Assembly (NCBI RefSeq): GCF_001612905.1
Contig: NZ_BDBI01000017.1
Span: forward strand, 1-64,000
Reading direction: 5' to 3'
DNA: 64,000 bases
From: Nocardia ignorata NBRC 108230
GTDB taxonomy: Bacteria > Actinomycetota > Actinomycetes > Mycobacteriales > Mycobacteriaceae
Part shown: positions 36,501-43,818 of the stretch, one piece after another
How the letters are laid out: every line of letters starts with the position of its first letter
How positions within the stretch are numbered: the first letter of the stretch is position 1
The notes under the pieces: model-generated
The model's input: only the letters and a program-made list of their open reading frames with translations
Database searches by the model: none
Told to the model about the DNA's origin: nothing
Position numbers and translations under genes: made by a program

Positions 36501-37172
36501 CTGCCCGAAGCCCTTCACCACACGCACCCCGGTGACCGTCTGTTCGACGTGTTCGGCCAGCTCGGCGGCCCGCTGCTGCGCCGACCAGGTGGCCGCGTAC
36601 AGCCGGGGCCGCATCCGCAGCACAACCACCGCCATCACCGGCGCGACGAGCAGCGCGGCGAGCGCCAGCGGCGGGCTCAGCCACACCATCACCACCGCCG
36701 AGGCGACGAACTGCAGCACGGCGAGGCCCGACCACGGCACCATCGCCAGCAAGCCCTGCACCAGCTGCAGGTCGGTGATGGAACGCGACACCACCTGGCC
36801 GGTGCGGATGGCGTCCTGGCCCGCTCCGTCGAGGCGCTGCAGCGCGGCGAGCAGTGAGACACGCAGGTCGTGTTGCACCTCCAGTGACAGTTGACCAGCC
36901 CATAGCCGGCGGGCGAAGGTCACCGCGAACCGGCAGACCGCGAGGACCGCGAGCAGGGCGGCGGCACTGCCGATGACCGAGGTGTCGCCCGCTTCGGCGG
37001 CGTCGACGGCGCGCTTGGTGGCCAGGGGTGCCGCGATCGAGACGGCCGCGCCGGCCAGCACCGCCCCCGCGATGACGGCGAGCAGCCGCGGATGCCGCAG
37101 GCACAGGCGCCACAGCCTGCGGAACCAGCCGGGCCGGTCAGCGCGCCGCGTCATCACAGCGGGCTCGTGCAC
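33564..37172 (-). CDS. Fused double ABC exporter (Rv0194-like)
   Basis: A 1202-residue protein containing two full ABC exporter halves (TMD-NBD-TMD-NBD), an organisation known from the M. tuberculosis multidrug exporter Rv0194. NBD1 has Walker A GPAGSGKS near 379 and LSGGQ, but its Walker B ends in Asp-Asp (VLVLDDATSAVD), so the catalytic Glu is Asp. NBD2 has GPTGAGKS near 985, LSAGQRQ and a normal LLLLDEATSTLD. The asymmetry is what heteromeric exporters show, one degenerate and one active site. The start is uncertain: GTG 37172 overlaps the preceding TAG, while ATG 37154 is also possible. Probable substrates are drugs or lipids. Confidence 0.88.
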   Translation of the reverse strand: MHEPAVMTRRADRPGWFRRLWRLCLRHPRLLAVIAGAVLAGAAVSIAAPLATKRAVDAAEAGDTSVIGSAAALLAVLAVCRFAVTFARRLWAGQLSLEVQHDLRVSLLAALQRLDGAGQDAIRTGQVVSRSITDLQLVQGLLAMVPWSGLAVLQFVASAVVMVWLSPPLALAALLVAPVMAVVVLRMRPRLYAATWSAQQRAAELAEHVEQTVTGVRVVKGFGQEARMVDELEHHGRALYAERLRAARINARFAPVVSALPQAGLVAVIIVGGLLASRGAIGIGTFLAFTAYLATMTSSARTITSVVIMSQLTKSAADRVFQVIDAAPVLVDPDKPTELPPGPLGIEFDGVGFGFTPGEPVLSELDLTIRPGETVAIIGPAGSGKSTLSLLLPRFYAPDAGTISLVGTDGTRVDLADLRAEDLRGALGVVFDDPFLFSDTIAANIALGRPEATDAEIRAAATAAVADEFIAELPDGYDTVIGERGLTLSGGQRQRIALARALLTRPRVLVLDDATSAVDAVTEAEIFRRLPDPGGRTTLILAHRESTLAQADRVIRLPAPTGSVVPTVRVDKRPVVGDRPRSMAAADLSETPELRAAVDALPPATEQPDLPGDLRGPQPDFGLRVLLRPVRKLVGLVVLLLIADAMIGIAFPPLVRYAIDTGVTGGQNSALAVSAVIGIGLVLASLIVGAAVTVLTARTGERVLFGLRVRSYAQLQRLGLDFYERELSGRIMTRMTTDVDALSTFLQTGVATGLVAVITLIGVAVGLVVIDAGLALVVLATVPPMLIATLLFRRVSTAAYTVSRERVSAVNADFQENIAGLRAVQAARNEPVAARRFAEYSHRYREARIRAQRAIACYFSFGLAWADLALAVVVYLGANAVADGRTTTGTLVAFVLYLGLLFSPIQELSQVFDGYQQARVGLRRIGDLLRTQSSIAADPPDAVRIDRLRGEVVFDDVHFRYPGANFPALDGVSFTLPAGRTLALVGPTGAGKSTIVKLLARLYDLPAEPSAGEIRVDGVDLRKFVLTEYRSRLGIVPQEAHLFSGDVASNIAFGQPFATSVDIAQAASHVGAAEMIAGLPRKMNQPVGERGRGLSAGQRQLVALARADLVDPDLLLLDEATSTLDPETEASVLVASRSLARGRTTVVVAHRLATAARADFVGVVEQGRIVEFGSHRELLARGGSYARLWSAGLHEERIVSGH

Positions 37173-37954
37173 TACAGGTCGCGGTTGCGCAGGTCCCACC
37201 ACCCGGCAGCACCAACGGCGATGGTCCACAGGAGCAGAACGACGAGCGCGGCGGGCGTCGGTGCGAACACCTCGGCCTCGTCGAAGGAACCGGCGCTCAC
37301 TCCGGCCACGGTCGAGGACACCGGCAGCACGGTCGTGAGACCACCGGCCCCGAAACCCTTGGCTACCAACCAGATCAGCGGCTCGAGCACGAATGCCCAG
37401 CCGAGCACCAGCCACACCGCCGCTCCGGTCGTGCGCAGCAACAACCCGATGCCCGCACCGAGCACCGCCCAGCACATCGCGACGAGCAACCCGGCGCCGA
37501 GCACTTCCAGCAGCGGCCAGCCGAACTCGAACTTGCCACGGCCCGCGGCGGCGAGCACGAGCATCGCGACCACCTCGGCGACGACGGCGACCACCAGCGC
37601 GATACCGGCCACCGCGGCGTATTTCGCGATGACCAGCCGGTCGCGATCCGGGGCGAACAGGGCCGTGAGCGCCATGGTCTTGCGCTTGTACTCGCCACCG
37701 GTCACGCCGATGCCGAGCAGTGCCGCGGCCACGAACACCGCGACGAGCGCCAGGTACAGGCCGATGGTGGCCGCCCCCGTCAGGGGTTGTCCGGTCGGGT
37801 CGTAGCGGCCCGACATCAGCGCCGTGATCAGCGTCGCGACCAGTGCCACCGCGATCGGGCCGACGAGCAGCAACCGATTGGGCCGCAGCGTGAACACCTT
37901 GCGTGTTTCGGCGTCGAGACCGGGGAGCAGATCCTCGGGCAGCACAGTGGTCAT
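37172..37954 (-). CDS. ABC-2 type permease
   Basis: A 260-residue integral membrane protein with six hydrophobic segments. The TLRPNRLLLVGPIAVALVAT opening and GVTGGEYKRKTMALTALFAPDR loop are typical of ABC-2 permeases. ATG 37954 has GGAGGGG eight bases upstream. Its stop touches the GTG of the fused exporter. The ATP-binding gene 175 bp upstream (38130-39092) is the natural partner. Together they may export a peptide or lipid or confer resistance; the substrate is unknown. Confidence 0.8.
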   Translation of the reverse strand: MTTVLPEDLLPGLDAETRKVFTLRPNRLLLVGPIAVALVATLITALMSGRYDPTGQPLTGAATIGLYLALVAVFVAAALLGIGVTGGEYKRKTMALTALFAPDRDRLVIAKYAAVAGIALVVAVVAEVVAMLVLAAAGRGKFEFGWPLLEVLGAGLLVAMCWAVLGAGIGLLLRTTGAAVWLVLGWAFVLEPLIWLVAKGFGAGGLTTVLPVSSTVAGVSAGSFDEAEVFAPTPAALVVLLLWTIAVGAAGWWDLRNRDL

Positions 37955-38129
37955 CGGGTGATCCCCTCCGAAGTCATGACCGAAATGGATGCGCGCACAC
38001 GCCCCGGTCGGAGTCCGGCTACCCGGACCTCCCCGCGAAGGCCGGAGCCGCACGCGGCGCGCTGAGCCGGCGAGAACGGGCGACGGCTTCGGCACGCGGG
38101 GCGCACCGGTCGATCTGTGGCCGACGGCG

Positions 38130-39092
38130 TCATCGGGACACCCCGTACGACGGCGGGGCCGGCGCGAAGGTGGCGTTCGACGGCGTGGGAAGGCGGTGCT
38201 GATGCCTGCGGGGTTTGGTCAAGGAGGCCAGGACCCGGTCGGGGTGGATGGGGTCGGCGACGATGCTGCCGATCCGCACCGAGGCCGCCTCGGCGATCGA
38301 ACGGATCGTCGCCTCGTCGGCCTCGGCGACGGCCAGGCGCCCGTCCGGCCGCATCACCGCATCGGTGAAGCCCCGGGTCGCCAGGGCCGTGGCCAAGGCG
38401 ATCGACGGGGAGGAGGCGACGACGAGCCGGTCGGGATGGCCGCGCCGCAGCTTGGCGGGAGTGCCCTGCCAGACGACGGCGCCCTCGCTCAGCACCACCA
38501 GGTGGTCGGCCGCCGACACCACGTCGGCCAGGCTGCCCGCGCTCACCAGCACCGTGCCGCCCCGCCCGACATGCCCGCGCAGCACCTCCTGCAACCAGCC
38601 GCGTTCCATGCCGTCGGCATCGGCGAACAGGTCGTCCAGGACGAGCAGCGGAGGATCGGCGAGCAGCGCCGTGGCCAGCGCGAGGCGGGTCTGCTGACCC
38701 GGATTCAGCTGGGCTACAACGGTATCGGCGAGAGCGCCGAGACCCGTCGTCTCGAGCACCGCCTCGACCCGCCGACCGCCGACGCCCGCGACCGGGGCGT
38801 AGCACGACAGCTGATCGCGCACCGTGCGCGCCGGATGCAGACCGCGCGGATGCAGCACCGCGCCGACCGCGGCCGGTCCGTGCCCCACCGTCACCTCCAC
38901 CCGGCCGGTGCTCGGCCGCTGCAGCCCGAGCACCATTCGCAGCAGGGTGGTCTTGCCCGCCCCGGTGGGCCCGACCAGCGCGGTCACCGCACCCGACGGC
39001 ACCGCGAAGTCGATGCCGTCGACGGCGCTGACCTGGTCGAAGACTTTTCCGACGCCGCGCACCAGCACGGCGTCGCCCCCGGCTTTCCTCAC
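38130..39092 (-). CDS. ABC transporter ATP-binding protein with degenerate catalytic motifs
   Basis: A 320-residue ABC ATPase. Walker A is intact (GPTGAGKT, residues 41-48) and the Q-loop region (LHPRGLHPARTVRDQL) is good. The signature reads LNPGQQTRLALA (129-140) instead of LSGGQ, Walker B ends LLVLDD (149-154) with Asp at the catalytic Glu position, and the switch His is missing (VSAGSLADV). Hydrolysis may be weak. The C-terminal 100 residues form an extra domain common in ABC-2 ATPases. The GTG start overlaps the previous stop as GTGA. The partner is the permease at 37172-37954. Confidence 0.82.
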   Translation of the reverse strand: MRKAGGDAVLVRGVGKVFDQVSAVDGIDFAVPSGAVTALVGPTGAGKTTLLRMVLGLQRPSTGRVEVTVGHGPAAVGAVLHPRGLHPARTVRDQLSCYAPVAGVGGRRVEAVLETTGLGALADTVVAQLNPGQQTRLALATALLADPPLLVLDDLFADADGMERGWLQEVLRGHVGRGGTVLVSAGSLADVVSAADHLVVLSEGAVVWQGTPAKLRRGHPDRLVVASSPSIALATALATRGFTDAVMRPDGRLAVAEADEATIRSIAEAASVRIGSIVADPIHPDRVLASLTKPRRHQHRLPTPSNATFAPAPPSYGVSR

Positions 39093-39808
39093 TGCTTACG
39101 GGCCGGGTCGGTACCGATCGCGGGCAGCGGATCGGCGTCGATCACGTTGTGCAGCGGCGTCGGCCACAGCGCTGGCGCGGGCCCGAAGGCCTTGTGCGCG
39201 TTCTCGATCGTGGCCTTGCCGAGCGCCCGGTTACCCGCGCCACCGATGGCGGCACCGATACCGGCGGGCAGCACCTTGCCCGCCATCAGCGCGGCCCGCT
39301 TGGTGATGAAGCGCTTGATGAACTGCTGCAGCAGTTTGCTGTTGATCGCGCCCATGCCGGTCGCCTTGCCCGCCAGCGTGTTCGCCCAGTTCTTCGACTG
39401 GGTGCGCAACCCCTTCTGCACGATGGCGATGCCCGCGTCACCGAGGACGACCGCGAGCACCAGCGCGCGCCGGGCCTCCTGGTCATGCGGCTCGATGCCC
39501 TGGACGGCGGCCCGTGCCAGCGTGAACAGTGCCGAGGCCTCCATGAAGAACGCCGTCTCCGCGCCGACCGCGCCGAGGGCGGCCACCGTGCCGATGCCCG
39601 GCACGGCCGCGGTCGCGCCGACGGCGGCACCGCTGCCGGTCACCGCGAGCAGGTACTGCTTCTCCAGCCGTTCGGCGATCTGGGCCGGGCTCTCCCCGGG
39701 ATGACGTTCCCGCAGGTACTGGACATAGCGCCGCACGGCAGGGGCCTGCAGCTTGGAACCGGTGTCGAGAACATCGACTACGGCCTTCTCGATCGCACTC
39801 TTGAACAC
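39089..39808 (-). CDS. Conserved protein with Gly/Ala-rich hydrophobic segments (EcsC-like)
   Basis: A 239-residue protein. An N-terminal helical part (AVVDVLDTGSKLQAPAVRRYVQYL...) is followed by an amphipathic glycine/alanine-rich stretch (VTGSGAAVGATAAVPGIGTVA). A later conserved AGKVLPAGIGAAIGGAGNRALG segment recalls EcsC-type membrane-associated proteins. Function is unknown. The GTG start at 39808 has AGGAGG upstream. Its stop overlaps the start of the ABC ATPase gene as GTGA, making it the first gene of that operon. It may help place or regulate the transporter, which is purely inference. Confidence 0.65.
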   Translation of the reverse strand: MFKSAIEKAVVDVLDTGSKLQAPAVRRYVQYLRERHPGESPAQIAERLEKQYLLAVTGSGAAVGATAAVPGIGTVAALGAVGAETAFFMEASALFTLARAAVQGIEPHDQEARRALVLAVVLGDAGIAIVQKGLRTQSKNWANTLAGKATGMGAINSKLLQQFIKRFITKRAALMAGKVLPAGIGAAIGGAGNRALGKATIENAHKAFGPAPALWPTPLHNVIDADPLPAIGTDPARKQ

Positions 39809-39962
39809 GGCGTCGTCCTCCTCTTCGACCGACGAGTCGAACTGTAGGGCACCTGTGGTCCCGACAGCCCATCATGCCAACGACTACCGACACCCCTGTG
39901 GTTCCGCGATGTGGGCACGCTCTCCACTCCCACGACCGGTGCCCGGGTTCTACGCTGACCAA

Positions 39963-40757
39963 ATGAGTGAAACGAACCCGACCCGACTGACGCGCGAGTT
40001 CACCGAAGCCGGTGCCGAGATCGCCACGATCACCATCGATCATCCGCCGCTCAACCTCTTCGACCGGCCCCTGATCGACGCGCTGATCGCCGATCTCGCC
40101 GCGCTCACCGCGCAGCCGCCGCGCGCCGTGCTCATCCGCGCCGAGGGCAAGGTGGTCTCCGGCGGTGTCGACGTGCACGTCTTCGAGGGGCGAAGCGCCG
40201 AGCAGGGCGCGCAACTGTGGCGCGAGCTGTTCGACCGGATCATCCATCCGCTCGAGGCCCTGCCGTGCCCGGTGGTGTTCGCCGCGCACGGGCTCACCCT
40301 CACCGCCGCCTTCGAGATGTCGCTGGCCTGCGACATCATCCTGGCCGCGCCGAAGGCGAAGTTCGGGCTGGTGGAAACGGTGGTCGGCCTGACACCGTCG
40401 ATGGGTGGCCCGCAGCGGCTGGCCGAGCGGGCGGGTTCTGGCCGGGCCCGCGAGTTCGTGATGACCGGCGATCTCTACGACGCCGCGACCATGGCCGACT
40501 GGGGTGTGGTCAACGCCGTCCACGACGACGTCGACACGGCCGCCCGCGCGCTGGTCACCCGCCTCGCCGACGGACCGACCCGCGCGCACGCCGCGACCAA
40601 GCGGATCATCGAGGCATGGCGTTCCGGCGGTGTGGCACACGCGGATTCGGTGACACCGGAGGTGTCGGGCGCCCTGTTCGAGACCGCCGACCTGCGCGGT
40701 GCCGTTCGCAGTTTCCTCGATGTCGGCCCAGGTAAGGCGACCTACAAGGGCGAGTGA
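39963..40757 (+). CDS. Enoyl-CoA hydratase/isomerase family protein
   Basis: A 264-residue crotonase-fold protein acting on acyl-CoA thioesters, probably in fatty acid or branched-chain breakdown. The CoA/oxyanion segment KVVSGGVDVHVFEG and the second oxyanion block ALPCPVVFAAHGLTLTAAFEMSLACDIILAA are clear. FGLVETVVGLTPSMGGPQRLAERAG follows. In the usual catalytic positions the helix has a Leu-Thr pair rather than the classic Gly, so the exact reaction is uncertain. The ATG at 39963 matches the conserved start. It is a single gene, divergent from the operon ending at 39089. Confidence 0.87.
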   Translation: MSETNPTRLTREFTEAGAEIATITIDHPPLNLFDRPLIDALIADLAALTAQPPRAVLIRAEGKVVSGGVDVHVFEGRSAEQGAQLWRELFDRIIHPLEALPCPVVFAAHGLTLTAAFEMSLACDIILAAPKAKFGLVETVVGLTPSMGGPQRLAERAGSGRAREFVMTGDLYDAATMADWGVVNAVHDDVDTAARALVTRLADGPTRAHAATKRIIEAWRSGGVAHADSVTPEVSGALFETADLRGAVRSFLDVGPGKATYKGE

Positions 40758-40834
40758 ATCCCGAGCGGCTGACAGAAATGTGATCCACGTCATATAGTCG
40801 GAGATGCATGCCGGGCGAGGACGTGGAGGTCTTG

Positions 40835-42151
40835 ATGGGTCAGCCGGAACCGGACACGACCGCACGCTCGGAGGGTGGCGCGCCGGAGCGAGGGCCCGGC
40901 TCCGAGGCTCGGGTGCCGATCACGAGTGGACCCGAGTTCCGGGCGTTCCGGTCGTCCCCGGTCGGCTCCGGTGTGCTGGGTTGCGGACAGCTGCGGCGCG
41001 GCCCCGACGGCGTGCTCCGCTACGGCGACCTGCACCCCGCGCTCACCGAACTGCTCGACCTGCGCGTGCACGCCTTCACGAATCGGGAGGCGGTCGTCGA
41101 GGTCGGCGGCCCACGCCTGACCTACCGGGAGCTGTGGCACAGCGCTTCCCGCATCGCGGGCGGCCTGCAGGGTCACGGCATCGGCTACGGCGACCGGGTC
41201 GCGGTGCACATGCCGACGGGCGCGCGCTGGGTGCAGGCGTTCCTCGGCGCCCTGCTGTCCGGTGCGGTACCGGTCCTGATCCCCGACGGGCTCGGCGCCG
41301 ACCTGACGGCGCGCGTGATCGCCGACAGCCGCGCCGACTTCGTGCTCGGCCCCGACGGGCCACTGCCCGACAGCACCGCCTACATCGATGACGGTGCGGC
41401 ACTGGGAGATCCGGCCCTGCTCTGCTACACCGGTGCCGCCGCACGCGGTCCGGTGCCCGCCGGGGTCGAGCTCACCAACGAGAACCTCTTGTCGGCGGTG
41501 TCGTCGATGGTCGGCGCGCTCGGCCTGCCCGCCGACGGCGTGCGCAATCTGGTGCTGCTGCCGCTGGCCCACGCCAGCGGATGTGTCGACCAGTTGCTGC
41601 CGACCTTCGCCGTCGGCGGAACCGTCGTCCTCGCACCGGGTGCCCGCAGCCTGGCCGACGTGCTGGTCAGCGAGCGGATCGACACGGTCTCGGCCACCCC
41701 GCGCATCTTCGCCGACCTGCTGCCAGCCTTCGCCGAGCGACGCTCGGGCGCGGGTGTGCGGCGCGTGAGCAAGGCCTGTCACCGCTCCGAACGCGCCGCC
41801 GCCCCGGCCTCGGCCCCGCTGACCGCTGCCTTGCGCGCGCTGTTTCCCGAGGCGCGGCAGTGGTCGGTGTGGGGCGCCACCGAGACCAGCGGCATCGGCC
41901 TGCTCGTCGACGACACCGATCGCACCGAGGCGGCGCTCGGGTTCGCCTTCGGTGGAACGGAATTGGCGCTGTCGGGCCCGCAGGCTCGCCAGGGTCGCGG
42001 CGAACTGCTCTGTCGCGGACCGAATGTCAGCCGACGCTACTGGAACAACCCCGACGCGACCGTCGCCCGGTTCAGCGGAACCTGGTTCCACACGGGCGAT
42101 TTCGTCCGCATCGACACCGACGGCCTGGTCTACGCCGAGCCGGCCGGCTGA
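40835..42151 (+). CDS. Truncated adenylate-forming (AMP-binding) protein
   Basis: A 438-residue member of the acyl-CoA ligase/adenylation superfamily without its C-terminal domain. The N-terminal large domain is recognisable (FTNREAVVEVGGPRLTYRELW, YGDRVAVHMPTGARWVQAFLG, WSVWGATETSG, NVSRRYWNNPDATVARF, FHTGDFVRIDTDGL). The protein ends about ten residues after the hinge Asp, so the catalytic lysine domain is absent. The P-loop YTSGTTGxPKG is reduced to CYTGAAARGPVPAG. It is probably inactive as a ligase, or works as a binding protein. GGAGG stands six bases before ATG 40835. The stop abuts the convergent phosphatase gene. Confidence 0.75.
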   Translation: MGQPEPDTTARSEGGAPERGPGSEARVPITSGPEFRAFRSSPVGSGVLGCGQLRRGPDGVLRYGDLHPALTELLDLRVHAFTNREAVVEVGGPRLTYRELWHSASRIAGGLQGHGIGYGDRVAVHMPTGARWVQAFLGALLSGAVPVLIPDGLGADLTARVIADSRADFVLGPDGPLPDSTAYIDDGAALGDPALLCYTGAAARGPVPAGVELTNENLLSAVSSMVGALGLPADGVRNLVLLPLAHASGCVDQLLPTFAVGGTVVLAPGARSLADVLVSERIDTVSATPRIFADLLPAFAERRSGAGVRRVSKACHRSERAAAPASAPLTAALRALFPEARQWSVWGATETSGIGLLVDDTDRTEAALGFAFGGTELALSGPQARQGRGELLCRGPNVSRRYWNNPDATVARFSGTWFHTGDFVRIDTDGLVYAEPAG

Positions 42152-42152
42152 C

Positions 42153-42896
42153 TCACACCAGCTTGGCGCGCAACGCCGAGCGCAGGTCGCCCGTGAGGCC
42201 GATCTCGGTCAGGTAGCCCTCGGTGTCGCCGTAGCGTTTGTGCACGGTGGCATCGGCGGTGCGCAGGTACTCCTCGCGCACGCCGAGGATGTCGACCGAC
42301 AGTGCCTCGCCACCGCCGATCTTCGGTTCCAGCAGGACGCGCAGGGGTTCCACCGCCGCATTGCTGGCCAGGAAGTCGGTGTAGATGTCGTCCTCGTGCA
42401 CGCCGACCGCGCGCAGCACGGTGGCCACCGCCCAGCCGGTGCGGTCCTTGCCCGCCGCGCAGTGCACGAGCACGGCGTCGTCGCCGTCGACGATCGAGCC
42501 GGCCAGCCGGGTGATGGCCGCGCCCGCCTCGGGCAGCAGCGGGAACTGCCGGTACACCTCGAGCATGTGCGCGAACGCGCTGACGGTCGCCGCCTCGTGT
42601 GGCGGTGCCTCTTCCATCCGCGAGTCGAACGGTGTGACGTGCAGGCGCACATGCTGGGGCAGGGTGTCGTGGCCGATGTGGTCGATCTCGACCGGGCCGC
42701 GCAGATCGTGTACATCGGTGACCCGCAGCTCGCTCAAGGTGGCATGCCCCTGTTCGTCGAGACCGCTGAGTTGTGCCGAGCGCAGCAGCACGCCGGGGCG
42801 GACGGTGCCGCCGTCGACGGTGCGCAGCCCGCCCACATCGCGGAAATTGAAGGTGCCGCTGAGGGCGAACTGGTCGGCGCGAGGCGAGAGAGTCAC
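42153..42896 (-). CDS. PtpB-like tyrosine/phosphoinositide phosphatase
   Basis: A 247-residue phosphatase with the signature HCAAGKDRTG (His 145, Cys 146, Arg 152). The extra Lys and Asp in the P-loop are typical of the PtpB (Rv0153c) group, which removes phosphate from Tyr/Ser/Thr and lipids. The N-terminus FNFRDVGGLRTVDGG and the RSAQLSGL segment are also family marks. It has no signal peptide; homologues are exported by unknown means. The start is GTG at 42896. It stands convergent to the truncated adenylation gene, with one base between the stops. Confidence 0.9.
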   Translation of the reverse strand: MTLSPRADQFALSGTFNFRDVGGLRTVDGGTVRPGVLLRSAQLSGLDEQGHATLSELRVTDVHDLRGPVEIDHIGHDTLPQHVRLHVTPFDSRMEEAPPHEAATVSAFAHMLEVYRQFPLLPEAGAAITRLAGSIVDGDDAVLVHCAAGKDRTGWAVATVLRAVGVHEDDIYTDFLASNAAVEPLRVLLEPKIGGGEALSVDILGVREEYLRTADATVHKRYGDTEGYLTEIGLTGDLRSALRAKLV

Positions 42897-43290
42897 CCGT
42901 CCAGGTTATCGGCGGTTCGACCCGGCGTGGACGGAGTCGGCCGATCGGTCACGAAGTATGTGACGTGCGTTTCCCCGCGCGACACGTGTGTGCTCACCCA
43001 CAGGAACGTGAGCGCGGCTACCACGACTTGTACCATCGACAGGTAAGCGAATACAGCGGGGGCATCTATTCGAGCGCGAAAACAAAATCGAGCCGTATGG
43101 TCGGTTTTTATCAAGGTCGCATTCGGGTAACAAAACAATCTTTCAGTCTGAAAAGGATGGCTGAACCAGTTCGTGAATCCAGAAAACCTTCTAAGATCGT
43201 GCTTGCGGGATGTGGTTGACCTCGATGAGGCCTCTTCCCGACCAGCTCGCATCGCCGCGGGCAGCGAATTTTGTTGCCGAGGAGTTGTCG
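42897..43290. other. AT-richer divergent intergenic region
   Basis: No convincing gene. The part 43040-43200 is strikingly lower in GC than its surroundings (runs such as aaaacaaaatcgag and gggtaacaaaacaatc) and probably holds promoters for the phosphatase (minus) and the TetR-like gene (plus). An in-frame ATG at 43210 could extend the next gene but lacks a ribosome-binding site. No HTH coding remnant was found here. Confidence 0.4.
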
Positions 43291-43770
43291 TTGAGCGCCA
43301 GTCGTGAACTAACCGAAACATCCTTGCGACCCGTCGTTCGCCGGGCCGTGGAAGCAGCCGCCGCGAGTTCGGATACCGCCGGGCTGCGGGCGCTGCGAAT
43401 CTGCCTTCATGCGGGGCTCAGTGCGTATTGGCCGGTGGTGAAGGCCGCCCCGGCGAAAAGCATCAGGTCCTACGAGACCGCGCTGCGGACCCTGCGGGAG
43501 CGGTGGATCGAGCCCGGTGGCAACGTGGGCGATCCGTCCGCGATCGTGATGTTCCGTGAGATGGATGCCGAGGCGACCGAGTTCCTCGAGCTGTGTGCCG
43601 AGCTCTCGGGTACGCAGTGGCTCGAGCCGGTCGACTCCATTGCCAGCTACCTCGTCTCCGTCTTCCACGGCGCGGTACTGCGCTGGCTCGCCGACGGCAA
43701 CGACGAGACCATCCTTGTCGTCACCGATGATCTCGTCGGCTGTCTCACCCTCAAGGCCGTCGAAGCCTGA
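43291..43770 (+). CDS. TetR-like ligand-binding domain protein lacking a DNA-binding domain
   Basis: A roughly 159-residue all-helical protein whose pattern (LRALRICLHAGLSAYWPVVKA, SYETALRTLRERWIEPGG, SIASYLVSVFHGAVLRWLADGND, VVTDDLVGCLTLKAV) resembles the C-terminal ligand/dimerisation domain of TetR regulators. No helix-turn-helix precedes it, even upstream in other frames. It may be a truncated regulator or a stand-alone sensor that could titrate a full TetR protein. TTG 43291 follows GAGGAG at six bases; ATG 43210 is an alternative. A PLP enzyme gene follows 42 bp later. Confidence 0.5.
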   Translation: MSASRELTETSLRPVVRRAVEAAAASSDTAGLRALRICLHAGLSAYWPVVKAAPAKSIRSYETALRTLRERWIEPGGNVGDPSAIVMFREMDAEATEFLELCAELSGTQWLEPVDSIASYLVSVFHGAVLRWLADGNDETILVVTDDLVGCLTLKAVEA

Positions 43771-43772
43771 GA

Positions 43773-43818
43773 TTTACTGGACGAGTGACCAGATAGGTGG
43801 TTCAGTAGACGGGTGACC
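43773..43818 (+). repeat. Imperfect direct repeat at the start of the PLP-enzyme gene
   Basis: Two 18-base copies (43773-43790 and 43801-43818) match at 14 positions, sharing GACG-G-GTGACC. The second includes the GTG start of the next gene. It could be a regulator site, or a small duplication that moved the translation start. Confidence 0.35.

Noticed and set aside
37955..38129. Possible small gene between the ABC ATPase and permease
   Set aside because: No frame has a ribosome-binding site or protein-like composition; treated as spacer within the operon.
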